From Oscillospiraceae bacterium (GTDB lineage Bacteria; Bacillota; Clostridia; Oscillospirales; Oscillospiraceae): a stretch of DNA of 64,000 nt. Shown piece after piece: positions 23,547 through 31,671 of the stretch (positions are counted from its first letter, which is position 1; each line of letters starts with the position of its first letter). The notes under the pieces were generated by a model, which saw nothing but the letters and a program-made list of their open reading frames with translations, ran no database searches and was not told the origin of the DNA. The position numbers and the translations under genes were made by a program. The stretch lies in assembly GCA_910574635.1 (NCBI GenBank), contig CAJTCG010000002.1:1-64000 (forward strand). Direction: 5' to 3'.

Positions 23547-24320
23547 TCAGAAATTGCTAGAACGGTAGAAAATCTCCTCCGCAATTTGATGAACCAGTCC
23601 ATAGTAGGACAGCTGTCTTTCAAGCTCGATTCCTAACTGCGAGCCAGCGCCATTGCCGGGAATGAACCGGAGACGCTGGTTTTGCAGCATTGCGGTGACT
23701 GCCGCCAAAGACGCCGGGTTGTATCCATGGCGGGTAGCCCGTATAAGGAAGGAATGCGACATGCCGGTGTCGGACAGCGTATACCGCAGGCTTTCTTCGC
23801 ATTCGAGAACTTTGGGGGACCAGAAACTGGTTTCCTTTGCGGCCATCTCAATATTCTCTATAGCCCTCCCCACCGAGTGTATCCTTTTGCTGTATTCCTT
23901 TTCCGCAAAGGAAAGAATTTTCCCGTGCAGCAGCCCCATCTCCACGACCAGGTTTCCCTTCCGGGTAGGGAACTCCTTTGAGTTCAGAATTACACCGCAA
24001 TGGATTGCTCCATCCAGGGCCGCAGAAAGGTCTTGGATAGGAATCCCGGTAGAGGGGTCCTGCTCCTTTGCGAACAGCAGAACAGGATAGTCCTTGATGA
24101 AAGCCTCAAGGGCCTTGTAATTGCTATCGCGGACGGGGATGATGCCGCCGTACCCGTTGTACTTCCCCCGAAGGGGAGCCGTGATAGGAAAGTAACGGTC
24201 GTCCGGGTAGGTGTTGCGTCTGGTATCGTAGGGATTCCTCACCATCAGAATAGCAGCGCAGTCCTCGCCCTCGAAGATGGGGAGGCTGCTTGCGAAACAT
24301 GTGCCATGCCAATCGCCCAT
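23547..24320 (-). CDS. Hypothetical protein, 257 aa
   Basis: N-terminal block MGDWHGTCFASSLPIFEGEDCAAILM followed by YPDDRYFPITAPLRGKYNGYGGI. I have seen this arrang­ement in uncharacterised phage and plasmid proteins. The remainder is helical. AGAGGAG lies before ATG 24320. Single gene under the promoter at 24370-24398, convergent with the 22337 gene across the shared terminator. Function unknown. Confidence 0.6.
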   Translation of the reverse strand: MGDWHGTCFASSLPIFEGEDCAAILMVRNPYDTRRNTYPDDRYFPITAPLRGKYNGYGGIIPVRDSNYKALEAFIKDYPVLLFAKEQDPSTGIPIQDLSAALDGAIHCGVILNSKEFPTRKGNLVVEMGLLHGKILSFAEKEYSKRIHSVGRAIENIEMAAKETSFWSPKVLECEESLRYTLSDTGMSHSFLIRATRHGYNPASLAAVTAMLQNQRLRFIPGNGAGSQLGIELERQLSYYGLVHQIAEEIFYRSSNF

Positions 24321-24369
24321 TGTTGTAATTCTCCTCTCAAATTTGCATATTCCTACTGAGTGTTGCAGG

Positions 24370-24398
24370 ATTCTATGCGAGATGGCGAAATACCATTC
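24370..24398 (-). promoter_or_regulatory. GAAT/GCATA-type promoter
   Basis: Leftward: GAATGG, 17-nt spacer ending in CGCA, TAGAAT. It drives the 24320 gene. Confidence 0.7.
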
Positions 24399-24436
24399 TT
24401 TCGGTCGGAGTGCGGCGTTCCCGGCAGGTTCGAGGT

Positions 24437-24572
24437 TTGGCAAAAGAGAATTGGCTGGCTGGTGAGATATTGGGCGGCCTGAGGCTCGATACAGCAGGGG
24501 TAGGGCTCAGAAGCAGTATCGGGCCGCATGAAACCCTTATTCCTGCCGCCGCCACACTCTTCTTTTGTCCAA
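24437..24572. repeat. Interspersed palindromic element, complete copy
   Basis: Ends TTGGCAAAAGAGAATTGG and TTCTTTTGTCCAA; inner arms GAGGCTCGATACAGC and GCAGTATCGGGCCGC. Confidence 0.8.
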
Positions 24573-24577
24573 AAAAC

Positions 24578-24606
24578 AACCCCTCCCATAGCAGGAGGGG
24601 TTGCGT
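24578..24606 (-). terminator. Rho-independent terminator
   Basis: In the leftward direction, CCCCTCCTGCTATGGGAGGGG is followed by TTGTTTTTTG. It ends the five-gene unit from 26738. Confidence 0.75.
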
Positions 24607-24613
24607 ATCTTTG

Positions 24614-24955
24614 TTAACAAATCTCCCAGTGCCCGTTCCAGATGGACCAGAACAGCTTATGAGCAGCGCCATTGGAGAACCAACCATGATGGTGGCCGCT
24701 CTCGGGTTCCTCGCCCTCGTACCAGACGGGGTGTTTCATGACCCTCTCGTACTTCTCAGGCTCCATCACCTTGCAGATAACCTGTTCGACGTTCAGGCCG
24801 TCCTTCGCAAGCAGGTCGCGGGACCCGGCGGAGTCGCAGTCGGAACCTTTGTACGGCTCCATGACCGCTTCAAGAATCTCCTTTGTCAATGCGCCAGTGT
24901 CGTACATGGCGATAACACTGGGTTCCATCGCAGCGTATCCTGCATTCCAGCCCAT
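24614..24955 (-). CDS. Hypothetical protein, 113 aa
   Basis: Small protein with a tryptophan- and histidine-rich C-terminus (PVWYEGEEPESGHHHGWF...FWSIWNGHWEIC). MGW start at 24955, next to GAGGAGG and the stop of the upstream gene (24957). Last gene of the unit 26738-24614. Metal binding by the histidine cluster is possible but not shown. Confidence 0.6.
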   Translation of the reverse strand: MGWNAGYAAMEPSVIAMYDTGALTKEILEAVMEPYKGSDCDSAGSRDLLAKDGLNVEQVICKVMEPEKYERVMKHPVWYEGEEPESGHHHGWFSNGAAHKLFWSIWNGHWEIC

Positions 24956-24956
24956 G

Positions 24957-25148
24957 TTAGCCCTCCTCTTCGGCAAGAACTACAAGGTTCTTTCTCAGCG
25001 AGAGCCCGCAGGACCTCAGGACCCGTAGCAGCTCCCTCTTTGACTCGAACAGGTGCTGGTTTGCGGGACCAATCCCAATGATATTGATGCCCTCCGCATC
25101 GGTAATTGCCCATGCCTGGTTGGGGACAAGATAAACAGCACGAAGCAT
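24957..25148 (-). CDS. Hypothetical protein, 63 aa
   Basis: Small alpha/beta protein (MLRAVYLVPNQAWAITDAEG...), unrecognised. AAGGAGGG precedes ATG 25148. Fourth gene of the unit; 12 bp from the upstream stop. Confidence 0.6.
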   Translation of the reverse strand: MLRAVYLVPNQAWAITDAEGINIIGIGPANQHLFESKRELLRVLRSCGLSLRKNLVVLAEEEG

Positions 25149-25160
25149 ACAAAGCCCTCC

Positions 25161-25385
25161 TTAAACCCTCGTCAGATATTCGAGGCTGACATTCATGGTG
25201 TCCCCCGTCTTGAGCAGGTACGAAAAGTACCCGTTGCCGGAATCATCTGTCTTGACGGCGAGAAACTTTGCCTCGGCGATGCCCCTGGGGTCATCCAGGA
25301 TGCGGACGATTTCCACGGTGCAATCCGACTTGTTCTTGCCTCCGAAGGAATACCGGCAGACGTCTCCAGCTTTGAAATCAAACAT
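25161..25385 (-). CDS. Hypothetical small beta-barrel-like protein, 74 aa
   Basis: The start MFDFKAGDVCRYSFGGKNKSDCTVEIVRIL has the look of an SH3-like or KOW-like small barrel. No family was confirmed. It overlaps the end of the DUF262 gene by eight bases, indicating translational coupling. Third gene of the unit. Confidence 0.55.
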   Translation of the reverse strand: MFDFKAGDVCRYSFGGKNKSDCTVEIVRILDDPRGIAEAKFLAVKTDDSGNGYFSYLLKTGDTMNVSLEYLTRV

Positions 25386-26121
25386 TTTTAGCTCCTTTCT
25401 CTAACTCCTGGAGCATAGCCGCCACACGGCCCAACTCCTCGTTGCTGTGCGGGGTCCCGCCAGCATTCATTTCCAAATACCACCGCAGGACCTCTTCCTT
25501 GGTTCTGAGGTCGTTGATATGAACCCGCATATAGTCCTGGTCCATACCGGGGCGGCCCCTAAACTCACTGTAGAGGTTCCCGAAAATTCGCAGCTCATCC
25601 TTAACAAACCGCTGAATGGCGGTGAGTCGCTGCAGGCCGTCAACGCAGACATACTCGTTGTAGCCGCCTTCCGGGACCTGAGTGTGCCAACTCGGATGGT
25701 TGAAGTACAAATCCCGGCCCGTCTTCCCGCCACGAAGCAGGAATTCGATGTAGGCAACTTGCTGGGCTTCAGTCCAGACATGGCCTCGCTGGAAGTCGGG
25801 ATTGAGAACCAATCCGTATCCGGAAACTTCTTCCTCGACCCAGCGTACCAGGTCTTTCATGGGGTAATCTGTCGCATAGTTTCCGCGGGAAATGAACTTG
25901 GGCACATCCTTGAAGGATACCACCTTCCCATCGGGTACCCAGGAAGAAATTGCCTCCGCCCGCTTGGTCAGTTTCGGGTTGACCAAATCCGGCGGGACGA
26001 TTGTAAACGGTACGCCGACAGACTTCATCGCCTGCGCAAGGGCCTGCTGAATTTGCGCTTCCTGTGTAATAGACTCAGGGCCCTCACTGTAGATAACAGC
26101 AAATGTTTTCCTTTCGGGCAT
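25378..26121 (-). CDS. DUF262 (ParB/Srx-fold) protein without HNH domain
   Basis: 247 residues. The C-terminal two-thirds match the DUF262/GmrSD N-terminal domain: YPMKDLVRWVEEE, LNPDFQRGHVWTEAQQVAYIEFLLRGG, and YVCVDGLQRLTAIQRF with the D-G-x-Q-R nucleotide-binding core, then NDLRTKEEVLRWYLEMNAGGTPH. The DUF1524 HNH nuclease half usually fused in GmrSD is absent. The N-terminal 90 residues are unrecognised. DUF262 domains bind or hydrolyse nucleotides and recur in anti-phage systems. ATG 26121 follows GAAAGGAG. Second gene of the unit. Confidence 0.8.
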   Translation of the reverse strand: MPERKTFAVIYSEGPESITQEAQIQQALAQAMKSVGVPFTIVPPDLVNPKLTKRAEAISSWVPDGKVVSFKDVPKFISRGNYATDYPMKDLVRWVEEEVSGYGLVLNPDFQRGHVWTEAQQVAYIEFLLRGGKTGRDLYFNHPSWHTQVPEGGYNEYVCVDGLQRLTAIQRFVKDELRIFGNLYSEFRGRPGMDQDYMRVHINDLRTKEEVLRWYLEMNAGGTPHSNEELGRVAAMLQELEKGAKNV

Positions 26122-26147
26122 GATTTCTCCTTTCTGTCCTAACGGTT

Positions 26148-26738
26148 TCAGAACGAAAACAGGCAGTCCAGATACTTGGATGCCTCCGTATAGCAATTTT
26201 CCTGGAGTTTACCGGACAGGAAATCGGCAAAGGCCAGCATCGCATCATCGGGACAGGTGGCAGGGAAGAGGAACGGGTCATCAAGGTCCTCGCGGTACTC
26301 AAAAGCCAGAACGCCATGCAATTCCGCCTCGGCAGAAAGACCGGCAATCGTGTCGAAGGTGTATTCGCCAAGGAATTCATCCGGGCTACTGTACTCCGGC
26401 TTAATCCATTCCTCCAGGAACTGCTCCTTGATGGCGATGACGGCCTCAGGTGTCTCATCGGTGTCCCGCAGTGCCATAGCCTCCTCATCGGTGAGGGTGG
26501 CGTAGGTGGACAGCAGGATGTACCCGCCTGCCAGCCGGTTGTCACGAGTCGTGACCTCGTTCGGTTCCGCGCCCTGCATGTTGTTTCGGACGTTCTCCAG
26601 CGTCTTGACGGTCTGGGACAGCTTCTGACTGAGCGGGGTATAGGGATTGGGAAGACCGTCCTTCCGCTCGTTTAGGACGCAGATGGCGAAGAGCACATCA
26701 TCCATCTTTTTGAGTTCATAAGCACTCCATCTTTTCAT
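26148..26738 (-). CDS. Hypothetical acidic protein, 196 aa
   Basis: Acidic, mostly helical protein (MKRWSAYELKKMDDVLFAICVLNER...); no known domain. First gene of a five-gene leftward unit that includes the DUF262 protein. GGAGG lies before ATG 26738. Promoter at 26783-26811. Confidence 0.6.
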   Translation of the reverse strand: MKRWSAYELKKMDDVLFAICVLNERKDGLPNPYTPLSQKLSQTVKTLENVRNNMQGAEPNEVTTRDNRLAGGYILLSTYATLTDEEAMALRDTDETPEAVIAIKEQFLEEWIKPEYSSPDEFLGEYTFDTIAGLSAEAELHGVLAFEYREDLDDPFLFPATCPDDAMLAFADFLSGKLQENCYTEASKYLDCLFSF

Positions 26739-26782
26739 ATAAATTCCTCCATTAGCAGAATTCCCTAAAGGGTCTTTGCGAG

Positions 26783-26811
26783 ATAATATGCAAACAGAAG
26801 AAAGGCAATTC
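26783..26811 (-). promoter_or_regulatory. GAAT/GCATA-type promoter
   Basis: Leftward: GAATTG, 17-nt spacer ending in TGCA, TATTAT. It drives the 26738-24614 unit. Confidence 0.65.
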
Positions 26812-26817
26812 TGGTAC

Positions 26818-26850
26818 AAAAAAGAGAACGAGCCACAACAGGCTCGTCCT
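26818..26850 (-). terminator. Rho-independent terminator
   Basis: In the leftward direction, GAGGACGAGCC / GGCTCGTTCTC is followed by six T. It ends the DUF3846 gene. Confidence 0.75.
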
Positions 26851-26864
26851 CTGAAGACAAATCA

Positions 26865-27221
26865 TCAAAATAAAAAACCGAATGGAGAACTGGCTCTTTT
26901 TTCTTCGGGGCCTACAATCTCAGTGGTTTTGAACACTTCTACGTACTGTTGGATTTGCAAGGGGGTCAAAGATACAATTTCATCCCCGTCCCTGCCAACT
27001 ATCAGGACATTGCCCAAAAGAACGTCTGAGCGAAATCGCCTGTTAGGGGGTAAGTGCAGACGAATCCCCTCTTCGTTTATCAGCATGCAGGCATCTGTAG
27101 AGAGCGGAACCATTTCCAGATATCCGCCAACCAGCTTCTGTAGTGCTGCAAGAGAGTTGCCAATGGTTATCACTTTTGGTTCCTGCAGAGGCTCGATTTT
27201 AATGATTGTGAGTGAATCCAT
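26865..27221 (-). CDS. DUF3846 protein
   Basis: 118 residues fitting DUF3846, a small family common on plasmids and phages: VITIGNSLAALQKLVGGYLEMVPL, MLINEEGIRLHLPPNRRF, LLGNVLIVGRDGDEIVSLTPLQIQQYVEVF. Function unknown. GGGAGG lies before ATG 27221. Unlike its neighbours it has a housekeeping-type promoter (27261-27289), so it may be expressed independently of the GAAT/GCATA set. Confidence 0.85.
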   Translation of the reverse strand: MDSLTIIKIEPLQEPKVITIGNSLAALQKLVGGYLEMVPLSTDACMLINEEGIRLHLPPNRRFRSDVLLGNVLIVGRDGDEIVSLTPLQIQQYVEVFKTTEIVGPEEKRASSPFGFLF

Positions 27222-27260
27222 GAACGGCCTCCCATATAATTTGTTTGATACTCTTTTTTA

Positions 27261-27289
27261 AGCATATCATGACCGAACCATTGAGACAA
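27261..27289 (-). promoter_or_regulatory. Housekeeping-type promoter
   Basis: Leftward: TTGTCT, 17-nt spacer, TATGCT. A contrast to the GAAT/GCATA promoters around it. Confidence 0.5.
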
Positions 27290-27324
27290 TTGCGAATCTT
27301 GCGAAGTTGTTGGCACAAATGCAA

Positions 27325-27350
27325 TAGGGCGTGGATATCCCACGCCCATG
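27325..27350 (-). terminator. Terminator of Panacea-domain gene
   Basis: In the leftward direction, GGGCGTGG / CCACGCCC with a short T-rich flank. Confidence 0.5.
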
Positions 27351-27353
27351 GCC

Positions 27354-27821
27354 TCATCTTTTCCTAAGGAACAAATCTACATCGGACCGCATGCCCTCCG
27401 CCTTGATGGTCTCCCCATAGTACCCAGCCTTGGCCCAGCCGGTGTCAGGGCTACACAGAACACAAGCAATCGAAGCCTCTGGTGCCGGCATCCAAAGCTC
27501 ACACATATCAGCCATGGCGTGCCTAGCCGCCGCGCTGGAAGCCAAATCCATGGTGTATACATTGCCCATGGCGTCCTTTGCGTAGGTATTGATTTTTCGC
27601 CATCGAAAGCACTTGAACTTCCAATCAACAGACGGAAGAAATGGGCCTCTTTTCCCAACGAGGAACTCCTCGGAGAAGAGAGGCTTCTCCGCATAGCTCA
27701 GAAACAGGCAGCAGAAAATATACAAAAGCTGTTGGAGCTTTTCTGGAGTGCAAGAGGTCTTCCGGCGAGCACACTCTTGCAAAATCGCATTGGCAACAGC
27801 CATTGTGGACACAACTCCCAT
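27354..27821 (-). CDS. Panacea/DUF4065-domain protein
   Basis: 155 residues. The N-terminal half fits the Panacea (GepA/SocA) domain: VANAILQECARRKTSCTPEKLQQLLYIFCCLFLSY...LFSEEFLVGKRGPFLPSV. This domain acts as antitoxin in many toxin-antitoxin pairs. No obvious toxin partner adjoins it; the upstream neighbour is a methylase-like gene. ATG 27821 follows GAAGGAG by nine bases. A GCATACCAT -10 at 27853-27858 has lost its -35: that position is occupied by the edge of a solo IscB-element left end. Confidence 0.75.
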   Translation of the reverse strand: MGVVSTMAVANAILQECARRKTSCTPEKLQQLLYIFCCLFLSYAEKPLFSEEFLVGKRGPFLPSVDWKFKCFRWRKINTYAKDAMGNVYTMDLASSAAARHAMADMCELWMPAPEASIACVLCSPDTGWAKAGYYGETIKAEGMRSDVDLFLRKR

Positions 27822-27878
27822 AGCAATAGTCTCCTTCAATTGATGTTGCCATATGGTATGCGAAAGTAAGAATTTCTA

Positions 27879-27912
27879 CCAAGTTGCGCCGCAAAGTCCC
27901 GACCTCTAGGCT
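27879..27912 (+). mobile_element. Solo left end of IscB-type element
   Basis: GCGCCGCAAAGTCCCGACCT with TAGG matches the hairpin left end of the iscB element at 41436 (GCGCCGTAAAGCCCCGACCT, TAGG), including flanking CCAA. No right end or coding sequence follows, so this is a scar or an abortive end. It lies exactly where the -35 of the Panacea-gene promoter should be. Confidence 0.5.
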
Positions 27913-27920
27913 TGAAAAAA

Positions 27921-28631
27921 TCAATCCTTTAAAGACAGCCTTTGCCGCCAGGCATCTGTGTGCATCATTGGTGTGTACCAAATTTCTTGCCCCTCCTGCT
28001 GAATTGGGAGTGTACCATTCTGCCCAACAATTGGGGCCGTGAGAGCATCTCCAACAACGATGCACCCCGCACAACCCAACAGGCTGAGCTGGATGAAGCA
28101 CATCAGAGCTGCAATCCTATCAATATCCTGCGCTATGAATAAAACGGACTGCTGGTAATTTATCCCCATCCTTTTGAACCCGTCAGCACATGCAATTAGC
28201 GTGGCTCCCGCCCCGCATGTGCTGTCGTACACGGAAACCCAGCATTTGCTTTCCAACTGGGACCCAAGGTCTTCTACAATGATTGCGGACATGGCCTTGC
28301 AAGCCTCATAGGGAGTAAAGTATTGCCCGTTCTTTTCGGTGTGCAATTCGAGTTTCATATACAACCCCCCCAAGAAATCTTGGCAAGGATTCCATTCAAA
28401 CGCATCTACGGTAAGCTCAAACATTTTGGTGAAGTATTCTACATCCTCCTGGCTGTAGTGACTGACGATGCCTTTGTATTCTCGCATCCGTTTGCTGATA
28501 TCGGAAATACTCAGCCTACAGGCTGATAGTTTCACGAAATCAGACCATACCTCCAATCTGTCATACTTATCAGCCAGACATTGAAAATTTTTGGACATTT
28601 CTTCCTGAATCTGAATAGTCTTTTTACTCAT
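27921..28631 (-). CDS. N6-adenine methylase-like protein lacking NPPY
   Basis: 236 residues of the HsdM/N6-methylase type. FLGGLYMKLELHTEKNGQYFTPYEACKAM precedes the SAM-binding motif I DSTCGAGATLIAC (about residues 134-146). The FIAQDIDRIAALM and QLSLLGCAGCIVVGDAL strands follow. The catalytic motif IV [DN]PPY is missing; the position after GDAL reads TAPIVGQNG. Some plasmid relatives share this loss, so it may bind SAM or DNA without methylating. ATG 28631 lies 14 bp after the stop of the 28645 gene, making one unit with the two paralogues upstream. Confidence 0.75.
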   Translation of the reverse strand: MSKKTIQIQEEMSKNFQCLADKYDRLEVWSDFVKLSACRLSISDISKRMREYKGIVSHYSQEDVEYFTKMFELTVDAFEWNPCQDFLGGLYMKLELHTEKNGQYFTPYEACKAMSAIIVEDLGSQLESKCWVSVYDSTCGAGATLIACADGFKRMGINYQQSVLFIAQDIDRIAALMCFIQLSLLGCAGCIVVGDALTAPIVGQNGTLPIQQEGQEIWYTPMMHTDAWRQRLSLKD

Positions 28632-28644
28632 TGGCTCACCGCCC

Positions 28645-30078
28645 TTATCCAGATGTTCTCTTCACCAGGGAGACGCGGATGAAGGGCCGGACATAGGTTT
28701 CGTTTGGTGCCAAATCATATCCATATTTAGCTGCCATGGCTACGGCCTCCTCAGAAGCCATCTGCCCCGCCGGGAGTCGCCGGATGAACCCGTTGATGCT
28801 CCGGTCCTCCCGGTTATAGTCTCCTTGTGCCCGTGGACCAGAGGAATTTCGCTCCTTATCCAGTACCTCTCTGTGGTAAATGTCTCGCAGCCTTCCGCCG
28901 CGGCTAAAGGGCCTGATGTTCAGTGGTACACTATCTCTAAAAAGCAGGGCATCCAAGTTTGGAGCGTCAGCAGGGGAGAGGACCTGCGAGGCGTATGCCG
29001 CAAGGACCAGGACCTCCAGGTTCTGGGCCAACTCCGGTCGGGTAGCGTTTCCGAGGACGGAATAGAAGAACCCATTGCCTGTATCATAGTACCCAGAAAG
29101 ACAGCCTTCTTGGAAGTCCGCTCGATAGAGTACATGTACCCGGTCCATATACAGGAGCTCTTTCAGCAAGAGGCCCTTAACCTCGCCACCGGGGTCTTCT
29201 ATCTCAAAGGAGACGCCGTTTGTTGGCAGGGTCCGCTTGCGGCGAATTAGAGCCTGCTTCAGGTTGTCCAGGTTAAGGAAAGTGGGGGATGCATCCAGAA
29301 GCGGGGCAATGTTGGAATCGTATGAGTTAACGGGCGCGATGTCCCAGGTGAACTCGTTGATAAAGGGGAGTAGGGAGGCCATCATGTTCATGTGCATCCG
29401 TTGAACCTCATTTATTCTGACAATGGATGGAAGGCTCAAGATGTTGACTTCCTGTTGGATATAGGAATTATACATGTCCAGCGCCTTGATGGCCTCCGGT
29501 TTCCCACCGGCAGCTATTCTCCGCTGCTGGATTCCGTAGATGTCGAAATAGGGGCATGGGCCGGGACCCGTCAGTAACTCTCCGCTGGAGCTGATTCCAT
29601 ACACGAAGGTATCCAGGTCGAATTTGCTGGGCCGGAGGTATTCCAGTATTTGCAGGACCATGCTCACATAGGCATCCACGATATTGGCGTTTGAAGGGGT
29701 TCGATTTTCGATTTGTACACGTTCAACCGCGCCGATAAAGCCAAAGAGTTCGGGGAAGGTCTGGTTCTTTCGGACCTTTGCGACAAGGTCATTATAAAAG
29801 GAATGGAGGCCGAATACGAATCTCTCTGGATTTGCCCCGGCCAGTTCCAGCTGGGCTTCATACTGCCGGGCCAGTTCCTTGGACGGCAGCTTCTGACAGA
29901 AGAAAAAGAGTTCCCTTGTCAGTTCGGAAAAGGGGACACCTTCTATGATGTCCAGGACCATGCAGGCCGTTCCGAAGGTGCGCTCCATGATGACCTGTGC
30001 AGGCGGTGGCTTGCTGGTGATTTTCTTCTGCATTCGCTTATAGTAGGGAGACTGGATATCTTTTATCTCTCTGAACAA
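28645..30078 (-). CDS. Uncharacterised protein, tandem paralogue A (477 aa)
   Basis: Homologous along most of its length to the next gene (30107): RYYNK/YYKRMQKKI near the start, MERTFGTACMVLDIIE versus MERSFSSACMVLDSIE, LEYLRPSKFDLDTFVYGI versus LEYLRPNRYDMESCIYGV, LLPFINEFTWDIAP versus LLPFINENTWDMAP, and GYYDTGNGFFYSVL versus GYYDIHDGFLYSIL. The C-terminus adds about 70 residues (RRLPAGQMASEEAVAMAAKYGYDL...VRPFIR) absent from paralogue B. TTG 30078 follows AAAGGAGG. No known family; no membrane segment. Part of a three-gene unit with the methylase-like gene. Confidence 0.65.
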   Translation of the reverse strand: MFREIKDIQSPYYKRMQKKITSKPPPAQVIMERTFGTACMVLDIIEGVPFSELTRELFFFCQKLPSKELARQYEAQLELAGANPERFVFGLHSFYNDLVAKVRKNQTFPELFGFIGAVERVQIENRTPSNANIVDAYVSMVLQILEYLRPSKFDLDTFVYGISSSGELLTGPGPCPYFDIYGIQQRRIAAGGKPEAIKALDMYNSYIQQEVNILSLPSIVRINEVQRMHMNMMASLLPFINEFTWDIAPVNSYDSNIAPLLDASPTFLNLDNLKQALIRRKRTLPTNGVSFEIEDPGGEVKGLLLKELLYMDRVHVLYRADFQEGCLSGYYDTGNGFFYSVLGNATRPELAQNLEVLVLAAYASQVLSPADAPNLDALLFRDSVPLNIRPFSRGGRLRDIYHREVLDKERNSSGPRAQGDYNREDRSINGFIRRLPAGQMASEEAVAMAAKYGYDLAPNETYVRPFIRVSLVKRTSG

Positions 30079-30106
30079 TTAGACCTCCTTTGCCACTGGG
30101 TGATTA

Positions 30107-31336
30107 TCAGGAAGCTGTATCGAATATATTTCCCTGGGTTTCGATAACTGGAGCCTGGATATGGAGAGGCCGACCGCCTTGCTTGAAAACAGAATTCAAA
30201 GATGGGAAGTCCATATCTGACAAGACCAAGGAAGAGTACAAAACCATGAACAGGGTCGCAAAGTTTTGGATTGGAAGAGGAGAATTAACCTCCCTCAAAA
30301 TAGAGTAAAGGAAACCGTCGTGGATATCATAGTAACCATAGAAGCAGCCACCCTGAACCTCCAGGACATAAAGGACGAACGGATTCCCCTTGTACAGGGT
30401 GGGTCTCATGGACAGACTTCGCAACTCTTCCAACGAGTCCTCGAATCGAAAAGTAATTTTACCCTCAGGAAGATGCAATTGCTCGGATTGCAGTATTTGC
30501 GGCAGCATGTCTAAGTCAAGATGGGTATGGGTAAGTTTAATGAGGGGCGCAAACTCGGCTTCAAAGGGGACCAGGGGCGCCATGTCCCAAGTGTTTTCGT
30601 TGATAAAGGGGAGGAGGGCGGCAACCGTATTGATGTGGGTTCGCTGAATTCGCTCCAACTTCTCAAAATCATAGGGAGAGCGCACGGTTATCCCATACTC
30701 AGCAAACGCCTCCTGCACAAGAGTGCGATATTCGTCCGTTCCCGGGGCGCACTCAGCCTTGGCCATTTTGCGTTGGACCTTGATACCGGGCACATCCGAA
30801 AACGCATAAGGGTAGGGGCCCGCCAGCGGGTTCCCCTTGGTGTCAACGCCATAGATGCAGCTCTCCATATCGTACCTGTTTGGGCGAAGGTATTCCAGGG
30901 TTTGCAGCGCCAAGTTGACGTAGGCGTTTGCAACCTGCGGGGGTATCGCCAGTCGCTTGTGAACGTGCATTCGCATGGCAGCCCCAATGAAGTCCGCGAT
31001 TTCCGCAAATCGGTGCTGTTTGCGGATTTTGTCGGTCAGTTTGTCAAAGAAAGAATGAAGACTCAGGGAAAATTCTTCGGGTTTCGACTTGGCGAATCCC
31101 AGCTGCTCGTTATATAAGCGGGCAATGTCTGCTGGTTGGATACCATGAGAGAAGCCGAGAAGGCCAAGGGTCAAGTCCGGCAAGGAGACTTCTTCAATGG
31201 AGTCCAGAACCATACAGGCGGAACTGAAAGACCGTTCCATAAGAAGTTGGATAGGCCCCGGTTTCCCAATGATTTTCTCTTGGGCTTTATTGTAATAGCG
31301 AAGCCGTATGGCTTCTGATTTTGCTGAATAGTCCAT
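30107..31336 (-). CDS. Uncharacterised protein, tandem paralogue B (409 aa)
   Basis: Paralogue of the 28645 protein, shorter at the C-terminus. The best-conserved blocks are a SACMVLDSIE helix near residue 40, LRPNRYDMESCIYGV near residue 155, a helix-rich centre, LLPFINENTWDMAPL near residue 250, and a beta-rich end VLYVLEVQGGCFYGYYDIHDGFLYSI. No catalytic motif recognised. GAAGGTG precedes ATG 31336. First gene of a leftward unit (B, A, methylase-like). Its upstream flank is the palindromic element at 31356, and no GAAT/GCATA promoter was located. Confidence 0.65.
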   Translation of the reverse strand: MDYSAKSEAIRLRYYNKAQEKIIGKPGPIQLLMERSFSSACMVLDSIEEVSLPDLTLGLLGFSHGIQPADIARLYNEQLGFAKSKPEEFSLSLHSFFDKLTDKIRKQHRFAEIADFIGAAMRMHVHKRLAIPPQVANAYVNLALQTLEYLRPNRYDMESCIYGVDTKGNPLAGPYPYAFSDVPGIKVQRKMAKAECAPGTDEYRTLVQEAFAEYGITVRSPYDFEKLERIQRTHINTVAALLPFINENTWDMAPLVPFEAEFAPLIKLTHTHLDLDMLPQILQSEQLHLPEGKITFRFEDSLEELRSLSMRPTLYKGNPFVLYVLEVQGGCFYGYYDIHDGFLYSILREVNSPLPIQNFATLFMVLYSSLVLSDMDFPSLNSVFKQGGRPLHIQAPVIETQGNIFDTAS

Positions 31337-31355
31337 GATTCACCTTCTTTCTTTG

Positions 31356-31513
31356 TTGACAAAAGAGAATTGCGGTCGGCGTAGCGAAAAGTTCCTGCCG
31401 GCCCGATACTTATTGCGGGCAGTTGCAAACCCTGACTTCATCTGTTGCTCCCCAAACAGTATCGGGCCGTTGGAAATGATATTTCCGCCGCCGCCGGATT
31501 CTTCTTTTGTCTA
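31356..31513. repeat. Interspersed palindromic element, complete copy
   Basis: Ends TTGACAAAAGAGAATTGC and TTCTTCTTTTGTCTAA; inner arms GGCCCGATACTTATTG and AACAGTATCGGGCCG. Confidence 0.8.
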
Positions 31514-31597
31514 ACCTACGAATTGGCAAAAAGAGGCTCAACCTCTTAGGCGCTTAGAGTCAATATGACCCAGCGCATAATTTCTTCCTTTGTGGGA

Positions 31598-31627
31598 GAA
31601 ATGAATTTGCTGCGTTTTGCATAGGAT
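31598..31627 (+). promoter_or_regulatory. GAAT/GCATA-type promoter, 18-nt spacer
   Basis: GAAATG, 18-nt spacer ending in TGCA, TAGGAT. It shares TTTTGCATAGGAT with the promoter at 6202. It drives the 31672 gene. Confidence 0.45.
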
Positions 31628-31671
31628 GTGATAATCGTTACAAGAGGGAAACAAAACTTCAGGAGGTTTCT

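Noticed and set aside
25378-26121. The DUF262 protein as a GmrSD-type restriction enzyme.
   Set aside because: The HNH (DUF1524) half is absent from this gene and from its neighbours, so cleavage cannot be claimed.
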